20,671 nt of DNA from Isoetes engelmannii (taxonomy: Eukaryota; Streptophyta; Lycopodiopsida; Isoetales; Isoetaceae): positions 1 through 20,671 of the forward strand of contig JAANSK020279269.1 of assembly GCA_011763485.2 (NCBI GenBank). The letters are read 5' to 3'. The notes under the pieces were generated by a model. It made no database searches and was not told where the DNA came from. It saw only the letters and a program-made list of their open reading frames with translations. This document shows, piece by piece, positions 9,764 through 18,183 of this stretch. The position numbers and the translations under genes are program-made. How positions within the stretch are numbered: the stretch's first letter is position 1; each line of letters opens with the position of its first letter.

Positions 9764-9805
9764 TTAATGTGTAGATAACGCCCTAGCCAGAGGGCATTAT
9801 AGGTT
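9764..9805. repeat. LINE leader hairpin unit, copy R
   Basis: Two related units start with TTAAGGTGTAG (9716) and TTAATGTGTAG (9764), a 48-bp step. The second holds the stem ATAACGCCCT / AGGGCATTAT (9775-9800), with one mismatch against the perfect stem of copy L. Confidence 0.7.
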
Positions 9806-10026
9806 GTTATAGATTATAAACCCAAGAAGGGGGGGAATTAAGGTCATATAGACCACTATAATCTATCGTCTAAAACTTTCAAGTTATTTTACATACATTA
9901 GTACAAAATTTTGTTATGATATACCTCTCATAATTATTTTTGGTGATCATTTTGGTGCCACAAAAAAGGAATAAACTTTTCATGATCCATATTGGCTTCT
10001 GAAGATCCGTATCTACTCCAACATAT

Positions 10027-11436
10027 ATGGCACGTCAGACATATGATAGACACTCCAGCCTAGCTGCAAGCTACACTTGTGCATCAACGCCACCAGCCAA
10101 GACACAGCTCGAATCACTGCTTTGGTAAAGGACATGCAAGCCTCCACACCCAAATTGCTAAAGAGGCAATTGACTACAGAAAAGCAGCGAGTTTCAAGCA
10201 GGGAGACTCGCATGCAACAGCTTGAGGACGGCTTTCGCCTAACACACTCAGAAAGACAACAAGATGGAGAAAGACTTGCTGGTCTCCATACTAGTCTAGA
10301 TGCCCTGTCCTCCAGCATTGACAGCAAGGTTCACACTCGAGAACATTGTGAGCAGGAGACTCGGACACACCTCGCGCAATTTCACATAGAAGCTGAAGAG
10401 ATGGCAGCCTTCCAGACCAAGATCAGTTGTTGGGAGGAAACCTCCTCAGCTAGGGATACGGAACTGGCATCCAAGCTTCAGAGGTTGGAGCATAGGGCCG
10501 ATGTGCAAGATCGAGAGGTACATGGGTTGTGTATCTTAGTTGCTCAACAGGGCAATGGCCTCCATGTAGATGCTCATGCTTGGTTGAAACATTGCATGAG
10601 CAAATTGACAAAACAGCAAAAGCTCCTGCAAGAGCTAAGGTCTCAGATATAGGGGGTGCAGGCTACCCAACATCCTACAACTTCTGCTCCCGCCTCTACT
10701 CCTATGCATTCACATGATGTGCCTGCTTCAAATGATCAAAGGCCTGTAAGATGCCAGTCTAGACAGGCATCTACTGCCCCATCACGACATCTAGTGTCAT
10801 CACATCCTCCTTGTGCACTTCACAGACAACAGCCACCACCTGTTGAGGCAACGTTGTCCCAAAGAGTGCAGTTAGAGACGCCACAATGGTGGTGCGTGGG
10901 CTCTGGAGCAAGTAGAAGAGCATCTCATTGGGTGCCTCCAGGACCAGGTCCTCTCTCGCATGAAAATCGAGAACCCAATACACATTGTGCGGGCAAGCCA
11001 CCTTAGTGCTCCATGCCCAGACCACCCACGTGTGAATGTGAGCCACCTTAGTGCTCCATGCCCAGACCGCCCACGTGTGGTCACATTCACAGTCGCAGAC
11101 ACGCAGGTGTGAGAAGCAATATTGCGTCAAGGCAAGCAATTGAAGGGCACCACCATCTGTGTTGACCAGCACCCCAACGCAATAGCAGCCCCACAGTCAA
11201 GTATTGGCTGAGGTTAGGAGCATCCACCATCAGGGGGTAAGATTCAAATTTTCAGACCAGCACAAGCTGAGGTCACAGAGGCGCTGCATGATGCTACTAC
11301 AGCAACCAGAGGCTCTTATGATGCCACTACACCAACAGCTGCTCCTGCTGCCGCTCAAGCAACTGCCGCAACCACTTCTGCTATCCCTGCTAGTACCTAC
11401 ACTCCTACTCCAGTTGCTTCAGCTGCTCATGTTTAG
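10027..11436 (+). pseudogene. LINE ORF1 (coiled coil plus L1-like C-terminal domain), copy R
   Basis: It starts ATGGCACGTCAGACATATG, as in copy L. A 46-bp deletion near 10095 shifts the frame. After it, a long open stretch (10077-10652) encodes a clear coiled coil (RQLTTEKQRVSSRETRMQQL, ASKLQRLEHRADVQ, KQQKLLQELRSQI) that ends at a TAG. A Thr/Pro/Ser-rich link and then frame-shifted remains of the RNA-binding domain follow (around 10880-11180: VVVRGL, IVRAS, RVVTFTV, QLKGTT). A 45-bp tandem repeat (10996-11040 and 11041-11085) adds 15 codons in that domain. The Ala/Thr/Pro-rich tail ends ...VASAAHV at TAG 11434-11436. It would have bound LINE RNA; it is now non-functional. Confidence 0.65.
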
Positions 11437-11509
11437 CCACCGCACGCTACTCCCCCTGCTGCCGCCACGACCCCCCTGCAAATCTACATCTACTCCTGAC
11501 AAATAGGAA

Positions 11510-12300
11510 TTGTGTCTCCTTAAGGTGTCCTGGAACTGTCGGGGCTTTTCTTGGCAGAAAAGAGAAAGTCTCAACCACATTGCAGCAGATATGGATCTCA
11601 TTTTCCTTATGGAAACATGGGAACATGCAGGGCACATGCTGCCAGACCTCCCAGGATATCTGCATTTCTCAGTCTTCAACGAGTGCACAGGAAAGTATGG
11701 ACATGGGGATGTCGCCTACGATTATCGCACACGTTAGTTCTGTCAATCTCTCTGCACAAGACAGACAGGCACAATCGCTACTTGTGGGGTACGCGTGTAG
11801 CATGGTAGTGGCACCCCCCCTCCCCTTCATGCTACTTTCCACATGCCGATAGCAACTTCTAGAACACTCATTCAGATGTGGATAAGCTAGAGCCCTATGT
11901 CGATCTAAAGAATGACATATAGCAGCACAAGCAATTGGGTAAGGTCATGCTGCTTGGAGACTTTAATGTGTGCACGGGGTGAAGCAGACTCCAAAATTGG
12001 AACCCTTAGCAGAGGATATATTGCACCTAAATCACGCTGAGGTGGCTTGGCCAAGGTCATCAGATGACCACCATGTTACACGCCATGGATCACAGCTGTT
12101 GTTGCTATGCATCATCTTTGGCTTGATCATTTGCAATGGGCTGGCACAGTGGTTGTCCTCCGACCGGTGCAGTTGTAAACAGGAGAACCAAGGGGGCAAC
12201 TCCAGTGTTGTGGATTACGTCCTGATAGGGGAACAGATCTGCATCTCATTTCCTATTTTGGCATTGGAACAGATAGTCGGAACGAGGAAGTAGACTCAAA
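11510..12300 (+). pseudogene. LINE ORF2 endonuclease domain (EEP family), copy R
   Basis: Readable pieces appear in the expected order: LKVSWNCRGF, then DLIFLMETWEHAG, LPDLPGYLHF and GHGDVAY. After frameshifts LLGDFNVCTG (near 11950) and SSDDHHVTRHGSQLL appear, followed by ICNGLAQW, and finally SSVVDYVLIG (near 12205). SWN, the ET of METW, GDFN and the S-V-D-Y segment are hallmarks of the LINE apurinic-like endonuclease, which nicks target DNA to start reverse transcription. Several stops and frameshifts make it inactive. The reverse transcriptase domain is absent. Confidence 0.7.
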
Positions 12301-12338
12301 CCACTAACCCCTTTTCTTGCAGATAGACTGGCAGGAGG

Positions 12339-12574
12339 CCCGGGGGGGTGCACCTATCATATAAAGGGGTATGTCATGTGCGTGCAAGGGGTCCCCCAAA
12401 CCCCCCCTGTATACGTCTTATAAATATACCAAAAACCCCCATTTCAGCCACATATTGCCCCAGAATTACCCAAAAAAACCCAATCTGTAAGAGTATATGT
12501 AAGTTTGGACCTCAAAAAAATCCCTTTTGGGTCACTCACCTGCTTTGTACAGATTATACTATGTGAACCCCCCT
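12339..12574. mobile_element. Nested MITE-like insertion in LINE copy R
   Basis: TGGCAGGAGG occurs immediately before (12329-12338) and after (12575-12584) a 236-bp block and reads as a 9-10 bp target site duplication. Removing the block restores the LINE reading DWQEVHVS. The ends are imperfect inverted repeats: GGGGGGTGCACCTATCATA at the left and, reverse-complemented, GGGGGGTTCACATAGTATA at the right (15 of 19 match). The interior is C- and A-rich with no ORF of note. A 9-10 bp duplication fits Mutator-like elements, but the family is not proven. Confidence 0.6.
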
Positions 12575-12584
12575 TGGCAGGAGG

Positions 12585-12778
12585 TCCACGTGTCCATTAT
12601 GTCAATACTCCGTGTGTTCCAACTGCACCTGAACTACGACCAAGCAGAGTTATATGCCCAAGTGGTTGAGCATGAGTTGGAGGGAATAGTACAGCAGCAA
12701 ACTACCGAGTTGACTCAGTTGCTTATGATGGCCGCCAACAGTTGCTTTGGGAGAGGTAGTACTCAGAGAAGATGTTGA
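12585..12778 (+). pseudogene. LINE ORF2 linker fragment, copy R
   Basis: After the insertion the frame resumes with VHVSIMSILRVFQLHLNYDQ, then AELYAQVVEHELEGIVQ and MMAANSCFG. It is in the position of the segment between endonuclease and reverse transcriptase in LINEs. It ends at a stop near 12778, beyond which similarity to a LINE is lost. Confidence 0.4.
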
Positions 12779-12790
12779 CCGCCTTAGCAG

Positions 12791-13619
12791 CTGCACTCCA
12801 GTAATTTTGGCATCATTTTTGTCCTAAAATATTTACTTACCTAGGTGGACCGATATATGTATGGACTAGAGCTTGATTAGTTATGTTTGACTTTAAAGTT
12901 TCTATTCTTATAAAGGTTGTTATCATGCATGTGACAACCATATATGCTATACTCGTATGACGATCATATATGTTGTACTTATAGAGCCCTCGCGCTGATA
13001 CATTATACTCGTATTATGCCCATATATGTTATAGTTGTATGGTCGCCACAATGCAGACTGTTTGTAAATTATATATTATGTAAATTATATATTATGTAGT
13101 ACATTTGTTCAATTTAGACTTTTCCTTTGAAAACACTTCGGGATGGGTTTTGTTAATCTTAGTAGTAACAAAACGAATGGTTCTAATGTATTGACCAAAG
13201 ACTTCTTTTTTGAGGGATAAAAAATAAATTGTGTTTACTTTAAGAGAACAATACAAAGCCACTTGGCAGGGGTGCACCCATCTACGAATATGAGATGAGG
13301 ATAGCTACGTGACTCCATCTTGTACTATTCTCTTTTCCAACCTAGAGTAGGTTTAGATAGGTTCCCCATATTTCTACCTTTACTTCTTCTTCACTTCAAA
13401 CACTAGCTTGGATTTTTTAACCCTTTCTAGTACCATATGAAGAAGCTGATTTGATGATACGTCCGCTTGATCCTGATCAAAGATTAACACAAATCTAGAA
13501 AGTGCACAAATTGTATCTAGAAAATTTGATCTCGCACTCAGTTGCAGGCTTTTTTACTGGAGGCTTCCTGGACTTGCGCAGATTAAGTACATGGCTCTCA
13601 GCACACTTGAAAAGGTTAG
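12791..13619. other. AT-rich intergenic stretch with short repeats
   Basis: No gene is supported. About 12928-13050 has several diverged copies of CATATATGYTRTACTCGTATG. TAAATTATATATTATG is repeated in tandem twice (13065-13080, 13081-13096). Confidence 0.5.
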
Positions 13620-14720
13620 GCTTGCCCCAACACCAATCGCGAAGCAACTGTAGACAGATTAGTTGCCCGTGTAGCAGACCCTTTTCCAGGAGATTTTATT
13701 CTGTATCAATTTTACAAGCCAGGCTTCTCTCCTAAACAGCTCACTACTATCAAAATCCCATGCTGGTTTGAAATAGAACATCTACCGCCAGACTTGCTAG
13801 TTCCAGAGTCCTTAAAATCTATTGCTAACACATTGGGCTTATACGTCTCACATTCAATTGCGAAGGGGCCTAGAATTTGTGTTGCTATCCCAGCGAACAC
13901 ACAAATCTCCAAAGGAGTGACTGTAAAAAGCGGAATGTGTTGCTTTAAATTTTTTCGTAAGCTCATAAATGGATGGGATATAAGAAGGATGTTCCCCAAC
14001 TCGGAATTAGAAGGTGTAATCAAGCCAGACCACACAAACGTCAAAGAGCACTTTGCTTCCAAGGATAAGGTTAGAGAGCAAGCATCTGCTTCTGTTTCTG
14101 TTACAGAAAAAGAAATTAGTCAAGAGACACTCGAACCTCTCCAGTGTGCTGTCACTCCTCCATTTACATGCTCTCCAGAAACAACTATTGCCACACCGCC
14201 ATTCTCATCTACTCTTGAAGATACGCCTGAAAATACGCCTCACAATAGATTAAAATCTAAAGAGGACACCTCAACTAGGGATGCTCAATGGCAAGTGGTA
14301 GCTTCCAAAAATGGTATAAGAGCTAGAAATATTGCCAAGAAATCTAGAGGTGGCCATAACACATTGGCTTTAAAAACTACAGAGGTTCCACGCCCAATAT
14401 CATCACTATCTAAGTATATCACGGAGGCAACTTTGATAGAGAAGGGGGAACTTGCAGTTACAATAGACAATGATACACGGGAACTGTTGCGTCCAGAAAC
14501 GGCCTTGGTGGTGATACATGATGGTCCCTTCAAATGGGCAGAAACAGATAAAACAGACGACGTAGAAATGCTAGATAACCCATTTGCTCTAATCGGCAAG
14601 AAGAATAAGATGGATGCAAATGTGAATATAGACAGCATGGGTGAGATGAAAAGGAAAAAAGCCTCAACCCCTCCTTTTAGCAGTCCCTTTGGTAGTGAGT
14701 TTCTATTGAAGGAAAACTAG
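13620..14720 (+). pseudogene. Second LINE type, ORF1 with DUF4283-like domain
   Basis: The frame is open from 13620 to TAG 14718-14720 with no ATG at its start. An alternative frame from ATG 13591 (MALSTLEKVRLAPTPIAK) suggests the original N-terminus was joined by a frame now shifted near 13640. The part ADPFPGDFILYQFYKPGFSP, then IPCWFEIEHLPPDLL, SLKSIANTLG, GPRICVAIPAN has the W....LP......L..IA..LG......R.CV pattern of the DUF4283 region of plant LINE and gag-like ORF1 proteins. After about residue 130 the protein is Ser/Thr/Lys-rich and disordered. No zinc knuckle is seen. The role would be nucleic-acid binding in the retrotransposition particle. Confidence 0.55.
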
Positions 14721-14966
14721 ATGAGAGAAACAGAAGAACTGGCGGTACTCTTAAAAGTCCCAATGAATTTTAAAATTGTGAGTTGGAATATCAGAGGAGT
14801 AAAGTCCTCGGCGCTTAAGAGCAACATGCTTTTGATAGCAGTAAAGAGAATGAATACGGATATTATATGCTTGCAAGAACATAAAAGCACTATTTCATTA
14901 AATATGGAAAAAAAAAGGAATTCATGGACCGTTTTACGAAATGACACGGACGCACGACAAAAATGA
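14721..14966 (+). pseudogene. Second LINE type, ORF2 endonuclease N-terminus (truncated)
   Basis: ATG at 14721 follows the ORF1 TAG directly and is in the same frame. The product MRETEELAVLLKVPMNFKIV continues SWNIRGVKSSALKSN, then DIICLQEHKST. SWN(I)RG and the QE pair mark the start of the EEP-type LINE endonuclease. The frame ends at TGA 14964-14966 after an A-run (around 14905-14917), and nothing later resembles the rest of the domain, so the element is cut off 3'. Confidence 0.7.
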
Positions 14967-15290
14967 CTTTTTATTAATCATGGTATACAATCAGTTGCGC
15001 ACCCCAACTAGAGCTGCATAAGTGTCAGCTACGATCTGTGGAATCTTGATGGTCTGTGGAAGCTTCTTCTTGTTGGCTGGAGGCCTGGCAAAGCTTCTTC
15101 ACGGGGACAGGTTCCCAATAGGTAACCCGAATGGTCTGGAAGTTCTCTTTCTTGTCGTCCATCTGTGGTTCTTTTGTGTTGTAAACTACCTAGGCAGGGC
15201 ACAAGTCGGGGTTACTGCACAAGACATTGCGAAAAAAATCAACCGAAAAGCGAAAAAAGGATCTACTTACAAGTGAACGAGAAGTACTCT
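14967..15290. other. Unassigned region
   Basis: An 84-codon plus-strand ORF (15022-15276) is hydrophobic but matches nothing I know. On the minus strand a short frame, MDDKKENFQTIRVTYWEP, from about 15160 down to about 15025 follows CCACAG and could be a 3' exon. Neither is convincing. Confidence 0.2.
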
Positions 15291-15655
15291 CCCCAGTTGT
15301 GCTGCGCGCAAGAGGATGACCATCTCCGAAGAGCACTTCCGCCCAAACTAAAGGTATTTTCGTTGAATGGCGCAGGCTAGCAGTTCTTCCTAATCAGATG
15401 GAGGATCGTCTCGACTCTTGCAAATAGAGCCCCCCTCCCAAGAGTCCATAAAACGGACTCTGAGAAGTCCATAAAACGAACTCCTCTTGCTATAATGCGG
15501 ACTCATGCGAAGGAAGCCGTATTTGCAAAAGTCGACACCATCCTACATATGATCAGGAAGAACTGCGCACCTGCGCCGTTCAAAGGAAATACCTTCAGTT
15601 TGGGCCGAAGTTGTTTCCGCAGATGGTCATCCTCTTACGCGCAGCACAGCTGTGG
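15291..15655. repeat. Long foldback: arms of about 135 bp, 92-nt loop
   Basis: The left arm 15291-15427 and the right arm 15520-15655 are inverted copies. The core of about 130 positions aligns without gaps, with about 21 substitutions by eye. The loop (15428-15519) repeats AGTCCATAAAACG and contains GAGTCC...GGACTC. It could be a foldback or MITE-like element, or a young microRNA/siRNA-producing inverted duplication. Confidence 0.85.
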
Positions 15656-15954
15656 ACTACCACGCTCCTTGCAGATGTGCCCTCTATAAGAAGGTCAGCA
15701 TCGTGGTTTAGGAACTCTCAACCCTGAGCTAGATGCCGCCTCCTCAGCAACTATTCCAACCCAGCCGGAGGTTACTGAGCTTGAAGACTACTTTCTATTG
15801 CCGATCTGTATCCCAAAAACATGCCTCAACCTAGCATGAGATTTTAGATCAAAAACCTCCTTCCCGCTGTATTCGTGCATCTGGCTACTCCACATCTATC
15901 CAAGCAACAATGTTCAGAGGAGTACAGGTTACCAGCTGACATGACGGAAGGCCC
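15656..15954. other. No gene seen
   Basis: No ORF, repeat or RNA gene that I can support. Confidence 0.4.
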
Positions 15955-16005
15955 AACTCGGCGACCGCCCAATTTCAAGGTCATCACAGGAGCACAAAAT
16001 CAATG

Positions 16006-16089
16006 TTACAGGAACTTCAGGCAAATGCTAGCCATTGTCACACACTAGCGCCTGTAACAATGACCGGCATTTGGCTGAAGTTCCTGTAA
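16006..16089. ncRNA. MicroRNA-precursor-like hairpin (37-bp arms)
   Basis: The left arm 16006-16042 and right arm 16053-16089 pair with five mismatched positions of 37 and a 10-nt loop. The outer 15 bp (TTACAGGAACTTCAG) are perfect. The size (84 nt) and pairing suit a plant microRNA precursor on either strand, but a small inverted-repeat element would look the same. Confidence 0.4.
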
Positions 16090-16205
16090 TAAAGATCATG
16101 AAATACATTTTATTGATATAATTGACTATCAACTCACTGACGTACCAGCAGTCCAAATTCGGCGCCCGCCGAATTGGTACTCCAAAGCACTTGTGCATCT
16201 GGTGT

Positions 16206-16260
16206 CAGAGACTCACAGATTACTAGTGGCATTGACGGCTTGGTAATCAGTGAGTCTCTG
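16206..16260. ncRNA. Hairpin (18-bp arms) between two palindromes
   Basis: CAGAGACTCACAGATTAC (16206-16223) pairs with 16243-16260 with one mismatch and a 19-nt loop. Palindromes at 16153 and 16296 flank it nearly symmetrically, so 16150-16320 could fold as one larger structure. Whether it is transcribed is unknown. Confidence 0.35.
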
Positions 16261-16462
16261 AAATGGCCAGTTGTCCATTTGCGTTGAAAGACAACAAATT
16301 CGGTGCTCGCCCAATTTCGTTTACTATAACAAGTAATGACACAATGAACTTTCACAAGAACACACTTACTTGAAACTGATCAAAGGATTTTTTTTTTCAT
16401 GAAACATATCACATCCAAATGACTTAAAACTAGAAAAGGCGATTTGACACATAACCACTCAC

Positions 16463-16791
16463 CCAAAAACATCAATGCACAGCCAGTGTACCATTGTAGC
16501 CAGATCGTCGTGAGCAGGTGGTAATGCAACTCTATCAACTTCTCAAACACCATGCTCTGGAACCCAGACAAGATGAACGACAACCCGATATGTTGTTCTG
16601 TCGTGTCTACCGAACTTATTCTGAATGACAACATGATGCAGAAATGGGTCGAGATGGATGGTCCTCGGCTCGCATCTGTCAAGATCTTCCGCGGTCATGG
16701 AGCAATAGATGGAATCAATGTATTCGGGTGCAGGGGGGAAGGAAGATCGACACATGCAACCTGGGCATCGCGCTAGGGGGACGGGAGACAT
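16463..16791 (-). CDS. Unassigned minus-strand ORF A with one in-frame stop
   Basis: From ATG 16791 the frame reads MSPVPLARCPGCMCRSSFPP, then SMTAEDLDRCEPRTIHL, HHVVIQNKFGRHDRTTYRVV and WVPEHGV. After a TGA it stays open as EVDRVALPPAHDDLATMVHW, then LCIDVFG, up to a good donor (GTGAGT) at 16462. The residues look protein-like, but I recognise no family. The ATG is preceded by CATTCACA, identical to the sequence before the ATG at 19083, within a longer shared upstream block. It may be a decayed member of a small gene or element family. Confidence 0.3.
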
Positions 16792-17120
16792 TGTGAATGG
16801 GAGAACTTCTCACCAGGATCGTTGTATTATTGCTAGCAAAAGAACTGTAGCAAATGTATACATGCAAGTGTCCCACCATGAAGCGACACGTGGCAAGGGA
16901 CACTACGGCCCACCAAATTGGGCAACCGCCCAATATGGTACTACACCATTGTCTAGAGGCAGGGCAGAGAAGACCGAATACTATTTACTGCCAAATTGGG
17001 CAATCGCCCAATTTGGTTGTAGACCCTTGCAGTTTGGGCGTGTGCCAGAAACTTAATATGTTCGCGGGTTGGGGGAAATTGGGCGGGCACCCAATTTTCC
17101 CCCATGCTTTGGATTGAAAC
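16779..17120 (-). promoter_or_regulatory. Upstream block A with three palindromes
   Basis: On the minus strand it aligns with 19081-19314. Shared elements in order: palindrome (17071-17103), ACACGCCCAAACT, palindrome (16991-17016), an acetone-free stretch peculiar to this copy with an extra palindrome (16912-16939), CACGTGTC, ACTTGCATG, TTGCTACAGT and CATTCACAATG. The TATA box of block B is replaced by a weaker AATAATA near 16825-16833. It is likely a duplicated promoter and leader. Confidence 0.5.
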
Positions 17121-17760
17121 CCCTCAAAACCCCTCAAATTGGACATTTTAGAACCCTCAGCACTAGAATGGGAAAAGACAATGCTCCAGATGCGCACCGT
17201 GTGAAAAATAGATAGTTAATGGGATAGTGGTCAAGGGGACTACATGATTTACTACTCCTACCATGGTTTGCAACAACGTGATTGACTACATGATTTACCA
17301 CTACAACCATGCAATCAAACTAACAAGTGAAGAAAGGCAAGTCCACTATACAATCATCCACAAGCATCATCTTTTCATAAATAACAACCAAACTTAGATG
17401 ACATAGTCAATTTTGCAATACCCAAGTGTTATACACACCTTTGCTCTTGTTTGTGCCCTTGAAGATAGTCTGGACCTGTGGCAAATTCTGGAACTCCCCA
17501 GAAATGCGGGATTGGGGTTTTTAAAGGTATCATGGATTGCACTGTAGAGGGGGAAATTCGAATTCAAAATTTGAATTCCCCTCCCAAAAGGCACGTCAAC
17601 GCGAATATAAAGAAAGTTTCCGTCCTTCCAGAATTTAAAAAAATTTCGTGCATTAAATCTATATCCCGCCGTCAATAAAAGTTGCGGCGGGCTAGATTTT
17701 CCCGCCCACCAGCTCTCCTTTTAACGAGCCGGTACGCGACACCTGGCGACCGCAGAATTA
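17121..17760. other. Intergenic with a 46-bp-step direct repeat and a small palindrome
   Basis: GACTACATGATTTACTACTC (17238) recurs at 17284 with few changes. GAATTCAAA-A-TTTGAATTC lies near 17559-17577. No ORF is convincing. Confidence 0.4.
17665..17707. promoter_or_regulatory. GC-rich inverted repeats with E2F-like site
   Basis: CCCGCCG (17665-17671) pairs with CGGCGGG (17685-17691). TTTTCCCGCCC (17697-17707) matches the plant E2F consensus TTTCCCGC. No clear cell-cycle gene is beside it, so the function is uncertain. Confidence 0.25.
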
Positions 17761-18108
17761 ATGTTTCTCCCTGTATATTCATGCCTTCACATTTTCTGTC
17801 TTCTTCTGGATGTTTCAGTCCCCGATCTTTGTGGCGCTTTCATTCCTCTGGCGTCTAAATTGATTCACTGCTCCTCTGGTGTCACATGGAAGCTGGCTTC
17901 TCGCATCGAGATAGGGATTAGATTAAAAAAACAAGCTCTTGCTTGGTTTATGCTTATTTCTATTCTTCACGCTATTGGAAGTGCCAAGGACGCTACCACC
18001 AACAGCACCGAGGGGTTGGAGGCGCTTTCGATGCATTTTTCCTTCTTCTTGTTTCAGAGACTGCCTGTTTGAGTCGATCGACCAGTTTGTCCGACCGACC
18101 AGTTTCAG

Positions 18109-18183
18109 CTCTGCGAATATCTCAAGTTCAATGCCAAGTTCAAGTTCAATCGATTTGGCATTGAACTTGAGAGATTTGCAGAG
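18109..18183. ncRNA. MicroRNA-precursor-like hairpin (29-bp arms)
   Basis: The arms 18109-18137 and 18155-18183 differ at two positions, one of which would be a G-U pair in plus-strand RNA, around a 17-nt loop. The core CTCAAGTTCAATGCCAA is perfect. The loop repeats part of the arm (CAAGTTCAAT). A palindrome follows at 18199. The shape fits a plant microRNA precursor, but expression is not shown. Confidence 0.45.

Larger units (their letters stand above)
9716..12790 (+). mobile_element. LINE copy R, 5' leader present, 3'-truncated
   Basis: In order: hairpin-bearing leader (9716-10026), ORF1 (10027-11436), endonuclease part of ORF2 (about 11510-12300), then 12576 to about 12780 as the start of the linker toward the reverse transcriptase. 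The ORF2 linker is interrupted by a 236-bp insertion at 12339-12574. No reverse transcriptase motif or poly-A tail follows, so the 3' part is lost. It aligns with copy L at 206-2504 in opposite orientation. Features unique to this copy are a 46-bp deletion near 10095 and a 45-bp tandem duplication at 10996-11085. The 3' limit is approximate. Confidence 0.8.

Noticed and set aside
13712-14062. Minus-strand ORF of 116 codons
   Set aside because: Antisense to the DUF4283-like ORF1, which has the recognisable motif pattern.
16134-16355. Minus-strand ORF of 73 codons
   Set aside because: It runs through the hairpin and both palindromes, so the sequence is explained by these repeats.
17761-18072. 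Plus-strand ORF of 103 codons (MFLPVYSCLHIF...)
   Set aside because: Hydrophobic with no recognised motif, and a competing frame of similar length. Not enough to call a gene.
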